DNA of 5,703 nucleotides, taken from positions 1 to 5,703 of the forward strand of contig CAJUIM010000162.1 in the NCBI GenBank assembly GCA_910586275.1, written 5' to 3'. Of this stretch, positions 1 to 5,225 are shown one piece after another. The number at the start of each line of letters is the position of its first letter. The stretch's first letter is position 1. A program made the translations under genes and the position numbers. The notes beneath the pieces are model-generated. The model ran no database searches and was not told the DNA's origin. It was given only the letters and a program-made list of their open reading frames with translations. The DNA comes from an uncultured Lachnospiraceae bacterium (GTDB lineage Bacteria; Bacillota; Clostridia; Lachnospirales; Lachnospiraceae).

Positions 1-77
1 CTACTGTAAAATATTAAATTTTCAAGGTTCCTGCAGAGTATCAAACATAGAAAACTCTATGTTTTGACCCCAGCATC
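1..77. other. window edge, no gene; small AT-rich hairpin
   Basis: No coding region is supported here. The only structure is a short perfect inverted repeat (AAACATAG at 43-50, CTATGTTT at 57-64, six-base loop). It is A+T-rich and followed by a single T, so it is at best a weak terminator for a gene left of the window. Confidence 0.4.
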
Positions 78-260
78 ATGTCATTAACTTAAGCCGCAGC
101 CCCCATCAGGAACGATGTTTTTCACTCGGACCTTCGAAAAACGCCGGCACTTAGGCACTGTATTTTAGTGCCTTAGTACCGTTGCGTTTGCCGCAGAGCG
201 AAAGCGTGTCCGAATAAAAACATCGTTCCTGACGGGGGCTGCGGCTTAAGCTAATGACAT
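78..260 (-). repeat. 183-bp imperfect palindrome, MITE-like or structured RNA element
   Basis: The 45-bp arms 78-122 and 216-260 are inverted copies with only two mismatches (87/251 and 105/233). Inside, 124-131 pairs with 208-215. A terminal hairpin pairs 139-159 with 167-189, with a two-base bulge at 182-183, one mismatch and a seven-base loop. All four C/A mismatches in these helices become G-U pairs if the minus strand is transcribed, so the strand is given as minus. No transposase, target-site duplication or protein is visible. It could be a non-autonomous mobile element, a REP-like intergenic repeat or a non-coding RNA; copy number in the genome would separate these. Confidence 0.75.
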
Positions 261-370
261 TGTATAATGGGAGGGTTGCTTTCAAAAGGTGAAAGCCTTA
301 TTGCATTCGACATAATTCTTCCGTAAATTCCCATGCATGAAGCCATGCTGAAATTTTTTCGTAAATGGTC
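261..370. other. gene-free spacer upstream of lipoprotein promoter
   Basis: No reading frame, repeat or RNA is supported. A TATAAT occurs at 263-268 right beside the palindrome, but no -35 hexamer sits at the proper distance. A small GCATG/CATGC stem lies around 333-346. Confidence 0.4.
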
Positions 371-398
371 TTGCATTTTAAAATGAATGTGCTATAAT
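371..398 (+). promoter_or_regulatory. sigma-A-type promoter of the lipoprotein gene
   Basis: TTGCAT at 371-376 (-35) and TATAAT at 393-398 (-10) are separated by 16 bp, and TGC directly before the -10 makes it an extended -10. Transcription should start near 405, about 40 bases before the ATG at 444. This also rules out the ATG at 387 as the start codon. Confidence 0.75.
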
Positions 399-430
399 AC
401 CGCTTGTGTGAGAACAGAAATAAAGAATGT

Positions 431-438
431 GGAGGAGA
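431..438 (+). promoter_or_regulatory. ribosome binding site of the lipoprotein gene
   Basis: GGAGGAGA lies five bases before the ATG at 444. It decides the start codon against the upstream in-frame ATG at 387, which has no such site and lies upstream of the -10 box. Confidence 0.85.
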
Positions 439-443
439 TAAGC

Positions 444-917
444 ATGAAAAAGAATTTGGTAAAACGTATTGCAGCAATGCTCACAGTGGCAGTAATGGGT
501 ATGTCGGTTGTGGCTTGCGGAGGAAGCAACGGAGGCACAGAAGCATCTTCAGCAGCTCTTACAGAGGAAGAGTATATTGCAAAGACTAATGAACTGGCTG
601 AATCCATGAACAATGTTATGACAGAGGCGGCTTCGCTGGATGCAAATGATGTTGAGGGGGCTAAAAAACTGATTGAAGGATTAAAAGCACCTTTTGTGGA
701 ATTTGCGGCTATTCAGGCACCGGAGAAATATGCGGATGCTCAGGCAAAGTACAAATCCGGTTCGGAAGCTATGATCAAGTATCTTGATATGTGTGTGGAT
801 ATGCTGGATCCGGAAAAGGCAGCTGAGGTAGATATGGAAGAACTGACAGAAGTAGTTACGACTATCCAAAATGACTTTACGGAAGGCGCTAACTTAATGC
901 AGTCAGCAGGGAACTAA
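444..917 (+). CDS. small predicted lipoprotein of unknown function
   Basis: A 157-residue protein with a classical lipoprotein signal: basic n-region MKKNLVKR, a hydrophobic stretch at about residues 9-23, and a lipobox ending V22-V23-A24-C25. It should be cut before Cys25, lipidated and anchored on the outer face of the membrane. A Gly/Ser-rich linker (26-37) follows. The mature part is acidic, rich in Ala, Glu, Met and Lys and probably all-helical (about 40-155). It has no recognisable enzyme motif and I do not recognise a named family; small helical lipoproteins of this kind are common in Lachnospiraceae. It has its own promoter and terminator, so it is probably monocistronic. The start at 444 is fixed by the RBS and by the promoter position. 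Role unknown; surface binding or envelope maintenance would be a guess. Confidence 0.85.
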   Translation: MKKNLVKRIAAMLTVAVMGMSVVACGGSNGGTEASSAALTEEEYIAKTNELAESMNNVMTEAASLDANDVEGAKKLIEGLKAPFVEFAAIQAPEKYADAQAKYKSGSEAMIKYLDMCVDMLDPEKAAEVDMEELTEVVTTIQNDFTEGANLMQSAGN

Positions 918-952
918 GAGCCGGCCGGACATCGGGCAGTCTTCCGGAATGG

Positions 953-981
953 TTTTAAACGGGAAATCAGTGCCGTATATC
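953..981 (+). promoter_or_regulatory. weak candidate promoter for GH27
   Basis: TTTTAA (953-958) and TATATC (976-981) are spaced by 17 bp, but match the consensus poorly (3/6 and 4/6). It is listed only because some promoter upstream of the terminator at 1004-1029 is needed if GH27 has its own transcript. Read-through from the lipoprotein promoter is the alternative. Confidence 0.2.
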
Positions 982-1003
982 CGGTGATCAGGAAAAAGGT
1001 AAG

Positions 1004-1029
1004 AAAGGATGCATGATGCATCCTTTTTT
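1004..1029 (+). terminator. intrinsic terminator after the lipoprotein gene, in the GH27 leader
   Basis: A perfect 10-bp stem (AAAGGATGCA 1004-1013, TGCATCCTTT 1017-1026) with a TGA loop runs into six T residues at 1024-1029. This is a strong intrinsic terminator on the plus strand. It ends 20 bp before the GH27 start codon, leaving no room for a promoter between them, so GH27 transcription must pass through it. Confidence 0.85.
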
Positions 1030-1035
1030 ATATAT

Positions 1036-1041
1036 AGGAGG
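1036..1041 (+). promoter_or_regulatory. ribosome binding site of GH27
   Basis: AGGAGG, a consensus Shine-Dalgarno, lies eight bases before the ATG at 1050. It fixes the start and implies efficient translation once the mRNA is made. Confidence 0.9.
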
Positions 1042-1049
1042 AATGTGAG

Positions 1050-2357
1050 ATGGACAAAAATCAATTTGCCGTTAGGCCGCCTATGGGGTGGAACAGTTAT
1101 GATTATTACGATACAAGCGTGGACGAAGAACGGATAAAGGCAAATGCAGATTATATGGCAGAACATCTGAAGGCATACGGATGGGAGTATATTGTGGTGG
1201 ATATCCAATGGTATGCCAATGATGCGGGAACGAGAAGGGAAGAATTTCAATACATCCCTTTCGGGGATGTGCAGATGGATGAATATGGGAGGCTGCAGCC
1301 TAGCCCTAAACGTTTTCCTTCTTCTGCAGATGGGAGTGGGTTCCGTTCATTGGCAGCGTATGTGCATGGAAAGGGACTGAAATTCGGCATTCACATTATG
1401 CGGGGAATTCCCAGGGCGGCGGCACATCTCCATTGTCCGGTGCAGGGCACGGACAGTACGGCGGATAGGGTGGCAGATCCTTCTTCCATATGCATCTGGA
1501 ATCCGGATATGTATGGGGTGAGGGATACCGCGGAAGGTCAGGCATATTACGACGGGCTGATTGGCATGTATGCGCAGTGGGGAGTGGATTTCATTAAATG
1601 CGACGACATATGTGACACCCGGCTGTATAGGGAAGAGCCTTTTTCGGGTTGGCACGAAACGAGGATGCTGCATGAAGCAATCCGGAAATGCGGCAGGCCT
1701 ATCGTGCTGAGCCTGTCTCCTGGGCCGGCACATATCGACAGGGCATGGCAGTATAGCAAATATGCCAATATGTGGCGGATTACGGATGATTTGTGGGATG
1801 AATGGGACTTGCTGAAGAATATGTTCCGGCGTTGTGAACTGTGGCAGGATCATGTGAAGACCGGTTGTTTTCCCGACTGCGACATGCTGCCTTTGGGCAA
1901 GCTGGGCGGAGGTTTCGGGAATGGGGAATGGGATTGCAGGCTGACGGAAGAAGAGCAGAAAACGATGATGACGCTTTGGTGCATGTTCCGTTCTCCGTTA
2001 ATGATAGGAGCCGAACTGACCCAAATGGATCCGTGGACATATTCCCTTCTGACCAATGGGGATCTGCTGGCACTATTGGGAGAGGAGTGCCGTGGGACGC
2101 AGGTAATGCGTACGGAAAGTACGGCGGTCTGGAAAAATGTAAACCGAAAGACAGGAGATGTGCATATCGCCGTATTCAATCTGGGCGAGGAAGACGGGAA
2201 TGTTACGGTTCCTATGGATGATTTGGGGAACGGAGGAGCCGGGAACCGGATTTATACTTTATATGAATTGTGGGACAAGACAGAGCGTCAGGCTGAGGAG
2301 CCGGAAATTACCGTATGGGTTCCGGCACATGGGGTGAAAGTCTATCGTATAATTTAA
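1050..2357 (+). CDS. GH27-family glycoside hydrolase, alpha-galactosidase-like
   Basis: A 435-residue retaining glycosidase of family GH27 (clan GH-D): a TIM barrel at about 8-330 and a C-terminal beta-sandwich at about 345-435. The family signature PPMGWNSY is at 10-17. The strand-2 acidic motif is VVDIQWY (49-55), the form I associate with a bacterial subclade. The predicted nucleophile is D185 in FIKCDDIC (181-188), and the predicted acid/base is D247 in WRITDDLWD (242-250), aligned through the W-R-x-x-x-D pattern. SPLMIGAEL (315-323) is another GH27 hallmark. There is no signal peptide or membrane segment, so it should act in the cytoplasm on small imported alpha-galactosides such as melibiose or raffinose-type sugars. 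GH27 also contains alpha-N-acetylgalactosaminidases and beta-L-arabinopyranosidases, so the exact substrate is open. No transporter or sugar regulator lies nearby. The length suits a domain-minimal bacterial member. Confidence 0.9.
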   Translation: MDKNQFAVRPPMGWNSYDYYDTSVDEERIKANADYMAEHLKAYGWEYIVVDIQWYANDAGTRREEFQYIPFGDVQMDEYGRLQPSPKRFPSSADGSGFRSLAAYVHGKGLKFGIHIMRGIPRAAAHLHCPVQGTDSTADRVADPSSICIWNPDMYGVRDTAEGQAYYDGLIGMYAQWGVDFIKCDDICDTRLYREEPFSGWHETRMLHEAIRKCGRPIVLSLSPGPAHIDRAWQYSKYANMWRITDDLWDEWDLLKNMFRRCELWQDHVKTGCFPDCDMLPLGKLGGGFGNGEWDCRLTEEEQKTMMTLWCMFRSPLMIGAELTQMDPWTYSLLTNGDLLALLGEECRGTQVMRTESTAVWKNVNRKTGDVHIAVFNLGEEDGNVTVPMDDLGNGGAGNRIYTLYELWDKTERQAEEPEITVWVPAHGVKVYRII

Positions 2358-2408
2358 TATGTGCCGGGGAACCTTACGGAACTTATTTTTCGGAAATATG
2401 CCGTGTCC

Positions 2409-2441
2409 TGCGGCGATGCAAGTCCAGGGGCTTTCGCCGCA
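2409..2441. other. stem-loop between convergent GH27 and superoxide reductase genes
   Basis: TGCGGCGA (2409-2416) and TCGCCGCA (2434-2441) form a perfect 8-bp G+C-rich stem with a 17-base loop, in the 112-bp gap between two convergent stop codons. No T-tract follows on either strand, so it is not a standard intrinsic terminator. It could protect 3' ends or assist Rho-dependent stopping. Confidence 0.45.
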
Positions 2442-2469
2442 TACAGCGAGGGCTTTAAAAGAACGGTTT

Positions 2470-2865
2470 CTAAGAAGGAAAGTCCGTTTTCCAGAAGCCG
2501 TGAAGGTTGCAGTAGGCATAGGCGGCAATGGGCTGGTCTCCGTCCTGCAGGAGGAAGTGGGCGGTAGGTTCTCTATCCGGACTGAGGGAAACTCTTTGGC
2601 AGCCGTCCCGGGTCAGTAAATAGATCCAGGTGATACTGTGTTCGGCAGACATAGGGTGGAGTATGCTGCCCACGCTGACGGTGATATGCTGCCCTTCCTT
2701 TGTGATGACGGGAAGGTGTTTTTCCGTGGCTCCTTCCGAAGTGTTGGGTTTCAGCTCGGTGAGGGCGTGGCAGATGTTCAATGGGTCGGCCGTCCCGGAG
2801 GAAGTGATGGCTTCGAAGATAAGGCCGGTGTCTTTATGGATATAGAATTTCGGTTCTGTTTTCAT
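2470..2865 (-). CDS. superoxide reductase (desulfoferrodoxin type) with degenerate N-terminal iron site
   Basis: A 131-residue protein that reduces superoxide to hydrogen peroxide in the cytoplasm of anaerobes, taking electrons from rubredoxin-like donors. The C-terminal catalytic domain is intact: E48-K49-H50-L-P, the VGSILHPM motif with H70, H76, and YCNLHG with C119 and H122 supply the His4-Cys iron site and the usual Glu/Lys pair. The first ~38 residues align with the desulforedoxin domain of class I enzymes (KFYIHKDTG against the usual FxxCxxCG), but the CxxC positions are His10 and Thr13 and the CC pair reads Cys32-His33. Three of the four Fe(Cys)4 ligands are therefore gone, as in class III enzymes such as that of Treponema pallidum. 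The start at 2865 follows an RBS (2873-2880); a 40-codon upstream extension to 2985 has no homology. Convergent with GH27, divergent from trpB. Confidence 0.92.
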   Translation of the reverse strand: MKTEPKFYIHKDTGLIFEAITSSGTADPLNICHALTELKPNTSEGATEKHLPVITKEGQHITVSVGSILHPMSAEHSITWIYLLTRDGCQRVSLSPDREPTAHFLLQDGDQPIAAYAYCNLHGFWKTDFPS

Positions 2866-2872
2866 AATGATT

Positions 2873-2880
2873 TCCTTTCT
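2873..2880 (-). promoter_or_regulatory. ribosome binding site of superoxide reductase
   Basis: On the minus strand AGAAAGGA lies seven bases before the ATG at 2865-2863. It supports this start over the upstream in-frame ATG at 2985. Confidence 0.7.
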
Positions 2881-2943
2881 TGTTTCATTGCTGCATATTG
2901 GTCTGCTTTCGCGGGGCAGTAAGGCAGAAGCCGCTGCCGCCGA

Positions 2944-2982
2944 AAACGGCTTTGTCAGAAAGCTTTCCGGAGAAAGCCGTTT
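2944..2982 (-). other. hairpin in the superoxide reductase leader
   Basis: AAACGGCTTT (2944-2953) and AAAGCCGTTT (2973-2982) form a perfect 10-bp stem. Its 19-base loop contains a further 10-base palindrome, GAAAGCTTTC (2958-2967). It lies about 80 bp upstream of the start codon on the minus strand. No T-tract follows, so a terminator is unlikely; it may be an operator or a leader RNA structure. I see no convincing minus-strand promoter: TTGACC at 3029-3024 lacks a good -10. Confidence 0.45.
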
Positions 2983-3063
2983 CATGATTAGTATGTAGAT
3001 TTTCGTAGGTTTTATGCATGCATGGTCAAGTTTACATGTTTTGTGCCTGTTTTAAACAGCGTA

Positions 3064-3092
3064 TTGACTTTTCACATGATATTGTATACTAT
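3064..3092 (+). promoter_or_regulatory. promoter of trpB
   Basis: TTGACT at 3064-3069 is a near-consensus -35. The -10 is either TACTAT (3087-3092, spacing 17) or TATACT (3085-3090, spacing 15). Transcription should start near 3099, giving an approximately 100-base leader before trpB. Confidence 0.75.
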
Positions 3093-3111
3093 TTTATAGA
3101 GTTTAAGCTTT

Positions 3112-3170
3112 GCCGGAAGATGGATTGGCAGAGATGGTGAACAAGCCGGCGGCATAGGAACGGCACCGGC
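3112..3170 (+). promoter_or_regulatory. candidate trp leader: alternative GCCGG/CCGGC pairings around a Trp-codon mini-ORF
   Basis: Three G+C-rich words flank a six-codon frame. GCCGG at 3112-3116 can pair with CCGGC at 3146-3150, while GCCGG at 3145-3149 can instead pair with CCGGC at 3166-3170. The two pairings exclude each other and the mini-ORF lies between the first two words. This resembles attenuator logic, but the stems are only five base pairs, the words are repetitive, and no U-tract terminator follows. Any control would have to be translational or Rho-linked. Confidence 0.3.
3120..3140 (+). CDS. candidate leader peptide MDWQRW with two Trp codons
   Basis: ATG GAT TGG CAG AGA TGG TGA encodes six residues, two of them Trp, within the trpB leader about 20 bases after the predicted transcription start and 60 bases before the trpB ATG. 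Tandem or clustered Trp codons in a short leader frame are the sensor in known trp and tna leader systems. Against it: the GGAAG at 3115-3119 abuts the ATG with no spacer, so a proper ribosome binding site is lacking, and TGG arises easily in this G-rich stretch. Confidence 0.3.
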   Translation: MDWQRW

Positions 3171-3185
3171 CGGATGGGGTTTAAG

Positions 3186-3193
3186 AAAGGAAG
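3186..3193 (+). promoter_or_regulatory. ribosome binding site of trpB
   Basis: AAAGGAAG lies seven bases before the ATG at 3201. The in-frame ATG at 3174 has no comparable site, so 3201 is chosen. Confidence 0.8.
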
Positions 3194-3200
3194 AAACAGG

Positions 3201-4583
3201 ATGCAGGAAAAGAATATACCGTATAAGATTTATTTGGAAGAAAACGAAATGCCGAAACAATGGTACAATGTGCGCGCCGATATGAAGAACAAGCCGGCGC
3301 CTCTGCTGAATCCGGGTACGCTGAAGCCTATGACTTTTGAAGAACTGCGAGGAGTGTTCTGTGATGAATTGGCAAGGCAGGAATTGAACGATACGGATGC
3401 GTATATTGATATTCCGCAGGAAATTCAGGATTTTTATAAAATGTACCGGCCTGCGCCTTTAGTGCGTGCTTACTGTCTGGAGAAGAAACTGGACACTCCG
3501 GCAAAAATCTATTACAAATTTGAAGGGAATAATACGAGCGGAAGCCATAAGCTGAATTCTGCCATTGCACAGGCTTATTATGCAAAGCAGCAGGGGCTGA
3601 AGGGAGTCACTACGGAAACCGGCGCCGGACAATGGGGGACGGCTCTGTCCATGGCTTGTTCCTATTTCGGGCTGGACTGCCATGTATATATGGTAAAAGT
3701 GTCATATGAGCAGAAGCCTTTCCGCCGTGAGGTAATGCGTACTTACGGGGCGCAGGTAACGCCTTCGCCTTCCGATACTACCGGGGTGGGGCGGAAGATC
3801 CTGAAGGAATTCCCCGGCACTGGGGGAAGCCTTGGCTGTGCTATTTCCGAGGCGGTTGAGGCCGCTACCAGCAGAGAGGGATACCGGTATGTGCTGGGAA
3901 GCGTATTGTCTCAGGTACTTCTTCATCAGTCCATTATCGGAGAGGAGACAAAGGCTGCACTGAAAAAATATAATATCAAACCGGACATTATCATCGGATG
4001 TGCCGGAGGAGGATCCAATTTAGGCGGGCTGATTTCTCCCTTTGCGGGTGAAATGCTGCGCGGTGAGGCGGATTACAGAATCATTGCGGTAGAGCCGGCT
4101 TCCTGCCCAAGCCTGACTAGGGGGAAATATGTTTATGATTTCTGCGATACGGGAAAAGTATGTCCGTTGGCCAAGATGTATACATTAGGGAGCGGTTTCA
4201 TGCCGGCGCCGAACCATGCCGGCGGCCTGAGATACCATGGCATGAGTTCCGTTGTGTCCCAGCTGTATCATGACGGATTGCTGGAGGCTGTCAGCGTGGA
4301 ACAGACGGCGGTATTCCGTGCGGCGGAGGAATTTGCCAGAGTGGAAGGCATTCTCCCGGCACCGGAAAGTTCCCATGCGATAAAAGTAGCGATAGACGAA
4401 GCCATAAAGTGTAAGGAGACCGGAGAGGAGAAAACGATTGTCTTTGGGCTTACGGGTACCGGTTATTTTGACATGATGGCGTACGGGAAATATCATGACG
4501 GGGAAATGACGGACTATATCCCATCGGAGGAAGATTTGGCAAAAGGCTTTGCGGGGCTTCCTTCCCTTCCGGAAACGATGTAA
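3201..4583 (+). CDS. tryptophan synthase beta chain, TrpB2 type
   Basis: A 460-residue PLP enzyme that joins indole and L-serine to make L-tryptophan in the cytoplasm. Visible motifs: YRPAPL (82-87); the PLP-binding lysine K117 in SGSHKLNS (113-120); the catalytic glutamate E139 in TETGAGQWG (138-146); the phosphate-binding GGGSN (269-273); and LTGTGYFD (417-424) at the C-terminal end. The length (about 50-60 residues more than TrpB1), the ~80-residue N-terminal extension and the form of the GAGQWG motif fit the TrpB2 group. These often occur without trpA and are proposed to salvage free indole rather than receive it through a channel from TrpA. No trpA or other trp gene lies in the window. 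It is transcribed alone from the 3064-3092 promoter, behind a leader with a possible Trp-codon peptide. Start 3201 is set by the RBS. Confidence 0.95.
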   Translation: MQEKNIPYKIYLEENEMPKQWYNVRADMKNKPAPLLNPGTLKPMTFEELRGVFCDELARQELNDTDAYIDIPQEIQDFYKMYRPAPLVRAYCLEKKLDTPAKIYYKFEGNNTSGSHKLNSAIAQAYYAKQQGLKGVTTETGAGQWGTALSMACSYFGLDCHVYMVKVSYEQKPFRREVMRTYGAQVTPSPSDTTGVGRKILKEFPGTGGSLGCAISEAVEAATSREGYRYVLGSVLSQVLLHQSIIGEETKAALKKYNIKPDIIIGCAGGGSNLGGLISPFAGEMLRGEADYRIIAVEPASCPSLTRGKYVYDFCDTGKVCPLAKMYTLGSGFMPAPNHAGGLRYHGMSSVVSQLYHDGLLEAVSVEQTAVFRAAEEFARVEGILPAPESSHAIKVAIDEAIKCKETGEEKTIVFGLTGTGYFDMMAYGKYHDGEMTDYIPSEEDLAKGFAGLPSLPETM

Positions 4584-4921
4584 TATTTGGCAAATGATTT
4601 TGACTGCTCCAGAGCGTGTTTGAAAATTGCTTCTTGGCAGATGGGTGTCACTTTGTGGGAGATTTGGCGCAAATATCACGCAAAGTGGTGAAACGGCACG
4701 TCGTAGTGCAGATGCCATGCATTTCTTAGGCATCCGGCAATTGCCGCATGGATTTGGTGTTCCATGTGCGAAAGCGGGACAGCATTCCGCGGCATTGCCG
4801 GCCAGAGGTTCTGCTGCTTATGGAAAGGGGGATTTCGTTCCGCAATTTCCGGTTTTGCTTCCTGCCGAATTTACTGGATGGAGTGTTTTGCAGTATTTTT
4901 GGAAAAAATTATAAATTGGGC
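4584..4921. other. gene-free stretch between trpB and tRNA-Arg promoter
   Basis: No convincing gene is present: the open frames here lack ribosome binding sites and recognisable motifs. No U-tract terminator follows trpB. The first half holds a series of inverted repeats (listed separately). Around 4895-4916 it becomes A+T-rich, in the position of an UP element for the tRNA promoter. Confidence 0.6.
4649..4687 (+). repeat. 39-bp imperfect hairpin, possibly part of an intergenic repeat
   Basis: The arms 4649-4666 and 4670-4687 (18 bp each, three-base loop) pair except for two G-A mismatches and one U-G wobble, read on the plus strand. Two smaller stems follow: ATGCC/GGCAT (4712-4716 and 4729-4733) and CGCATGG/CCATGTGCG (4745-4751 and 4762-4770, with a two-base bulge). 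A 12-base palindrome, CGGCAATTGCCG, lies at 4735-4746. A run of hairpins like this suggests a structured intergenic repeat or RNA; copy number cannot be seen from here. Confidence 0.45.
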
Positions 4922-4950
4922 TTGACTTTTATAAGCGTATCGTTTAGAAT
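4922..4950 (+). promoter_or_regulatory. strong promoter of tRNA-Arg
   Basis: TTGACT (4922-4927) and TAGAAT (4945-4950) are spaced by exactly 17 bp. An A+T-rich run (about 4895-4916) sits just upstream like an UP element. Expected start is near 4957, giving a 40-base 5' leader that is removed from the tRNA. Confidence 0.85.
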
Positions 4951-4996
4951 ATAACTGTTGCGGATGGTTTGAATGAAAATGAAACCGGAAGCAGAT

Positions 4997-5070
4997 GTGC
5001 GCTTAGCTCAGCTGGATAGAGCGTTTGGCTACGGACCAAAAGGTCGGGGGTTCGAATCCTCTAGCGCACG
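4997..5070 (+). tRNA. trnR: tRNA-Arg(ACG)
   Basis: The cloverleaf is complete. The acceptor stem GTGCGCT (4997-5003) pairs with AGCGCAC (5063-5069), with discriminator G at 5070. The D stem is GCTC/GAGC (5006-5009 and 5019-5022). The anticodon stem is TTTGG/CCAAA (5024-5028 and 5036-5040), with loop CTACGGA and anticodon ACG at 5031-5033. A five-base variable loop precedes a T stem of GGGGG/CCTCT with two G-U pairs and loop TTCGAAT. The A at position 34 should be edited to inosine, so it reads CGU, CGC and CGA. The CCA end is not encoded (GTT follows) and must be added by nucleotidyltransferase. Single tRNA, no cluster. Confidence 0.97.
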
Positions 5071-5076
5071 GTTTTT

Positions 5077-5101
5077 GTGCGGTTGCGCACGTTGGTTTTT
5101 T
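5077..5101 (+). terminator. short hairpin plus T-tract after tRNA-Arg
   Basis: GTGCG (5077-5081) and CGCAC (5086-5090) form a five-base-pair stem with a four-base loop, followed by a T-run at 5096-5101. The T-run is separated from the stem by five bases, so this is a weaker terminator than the next one. It may instead contribute to 3' processing of the tRNA precursor. Confidence 0.45.
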
Positions 5102-5106
5102 GAGAG

Positions 5107-5143
5107 GCGGAAATGCTGATAAATGGGCATTTCCGCTTTTTTT
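5107..5143 (+). terminator. strong intrinsic terminator of the tRNA-Arg unit
   Basis: GCGGAAATGC (5107-5116) and GCATTTCCGC (5127-5136) form a perfect 10-bp stem with a ten-base loop, followed at once by seven T residues (5137-5143). It separates the tRNA transcript from the A+T-rich DNA beyond. Confidence 0.92.
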
Positions 5144-5161
5144 CTCTTTCATTGGGGGGCA

Positions 5162-5190
5162 AAAAGTGTAATAAATCTTGTTACACTTTT
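5162..5190. promoter_or_regulatory. perfect 10-bp dyad, operator-like or bidirectional terminator
   Basis: AAAAGTGTAA (5162-5171) and TTACACTTTT (5181-5190) are perfect inverted repeats with a nine-base spacer. The half-site centres are 19 bp apart, close to two helical turns, as expected for a dimeric repressor. As RNA, it would be a hairpin bounded by A and T runs on both strands, so a bidirectional terminator is the alternative. Confidence 0.5.
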
Positions 5191-5225
5191 CTCGTCCTTT
5201 AGGTTGAAAGATTCTGCTTCAGAAG

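Noticed and set aside
263..268. TATAAT beside the palindrome as a promoter
   Set aside because: No -35 at an acceptable distance and no correctly spaced TGn; a better promoter for the lipoprotein gene lies at 371-398.
387..443. Upstream in-frame extension of the lipoprotein gene (ATG at 387)
   Set aside because: It lies before the -10 box at 393-398 and adds a polar stretch ahead of the signal peptide; the ATG at 444 has a consensus RBS.
2359..2922. Plus-strand open frames between GH27 and trpB
   Set aside because: They are antisense shadows of the superoxide reductase gene, without RBS or family motifs.
2866..2985. 40-codon N-terminal extension of superoxide reductase
   Set aside because: The extension has no family similarity, no RBS, and overlaps a leader hairpin; the family-length protein begins at 2865 after an RBS.
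3140..3180. T-box riboswitch in the trpB leader, suggested by GGCACCG at 3162-3168
   Set aside because: The match covers only GGNACCG. The preceding base is C instead of the U needed to pair with the tRNA end, the leader is too short for the usual stem I, and no terminator follows.
4627..4954. Small open frames (95 and 68 codons) after trpB
   Set aside because: No RBS, no recognisable motif, unusual composition, and overlap with inverted repeats; best read as chance frames.
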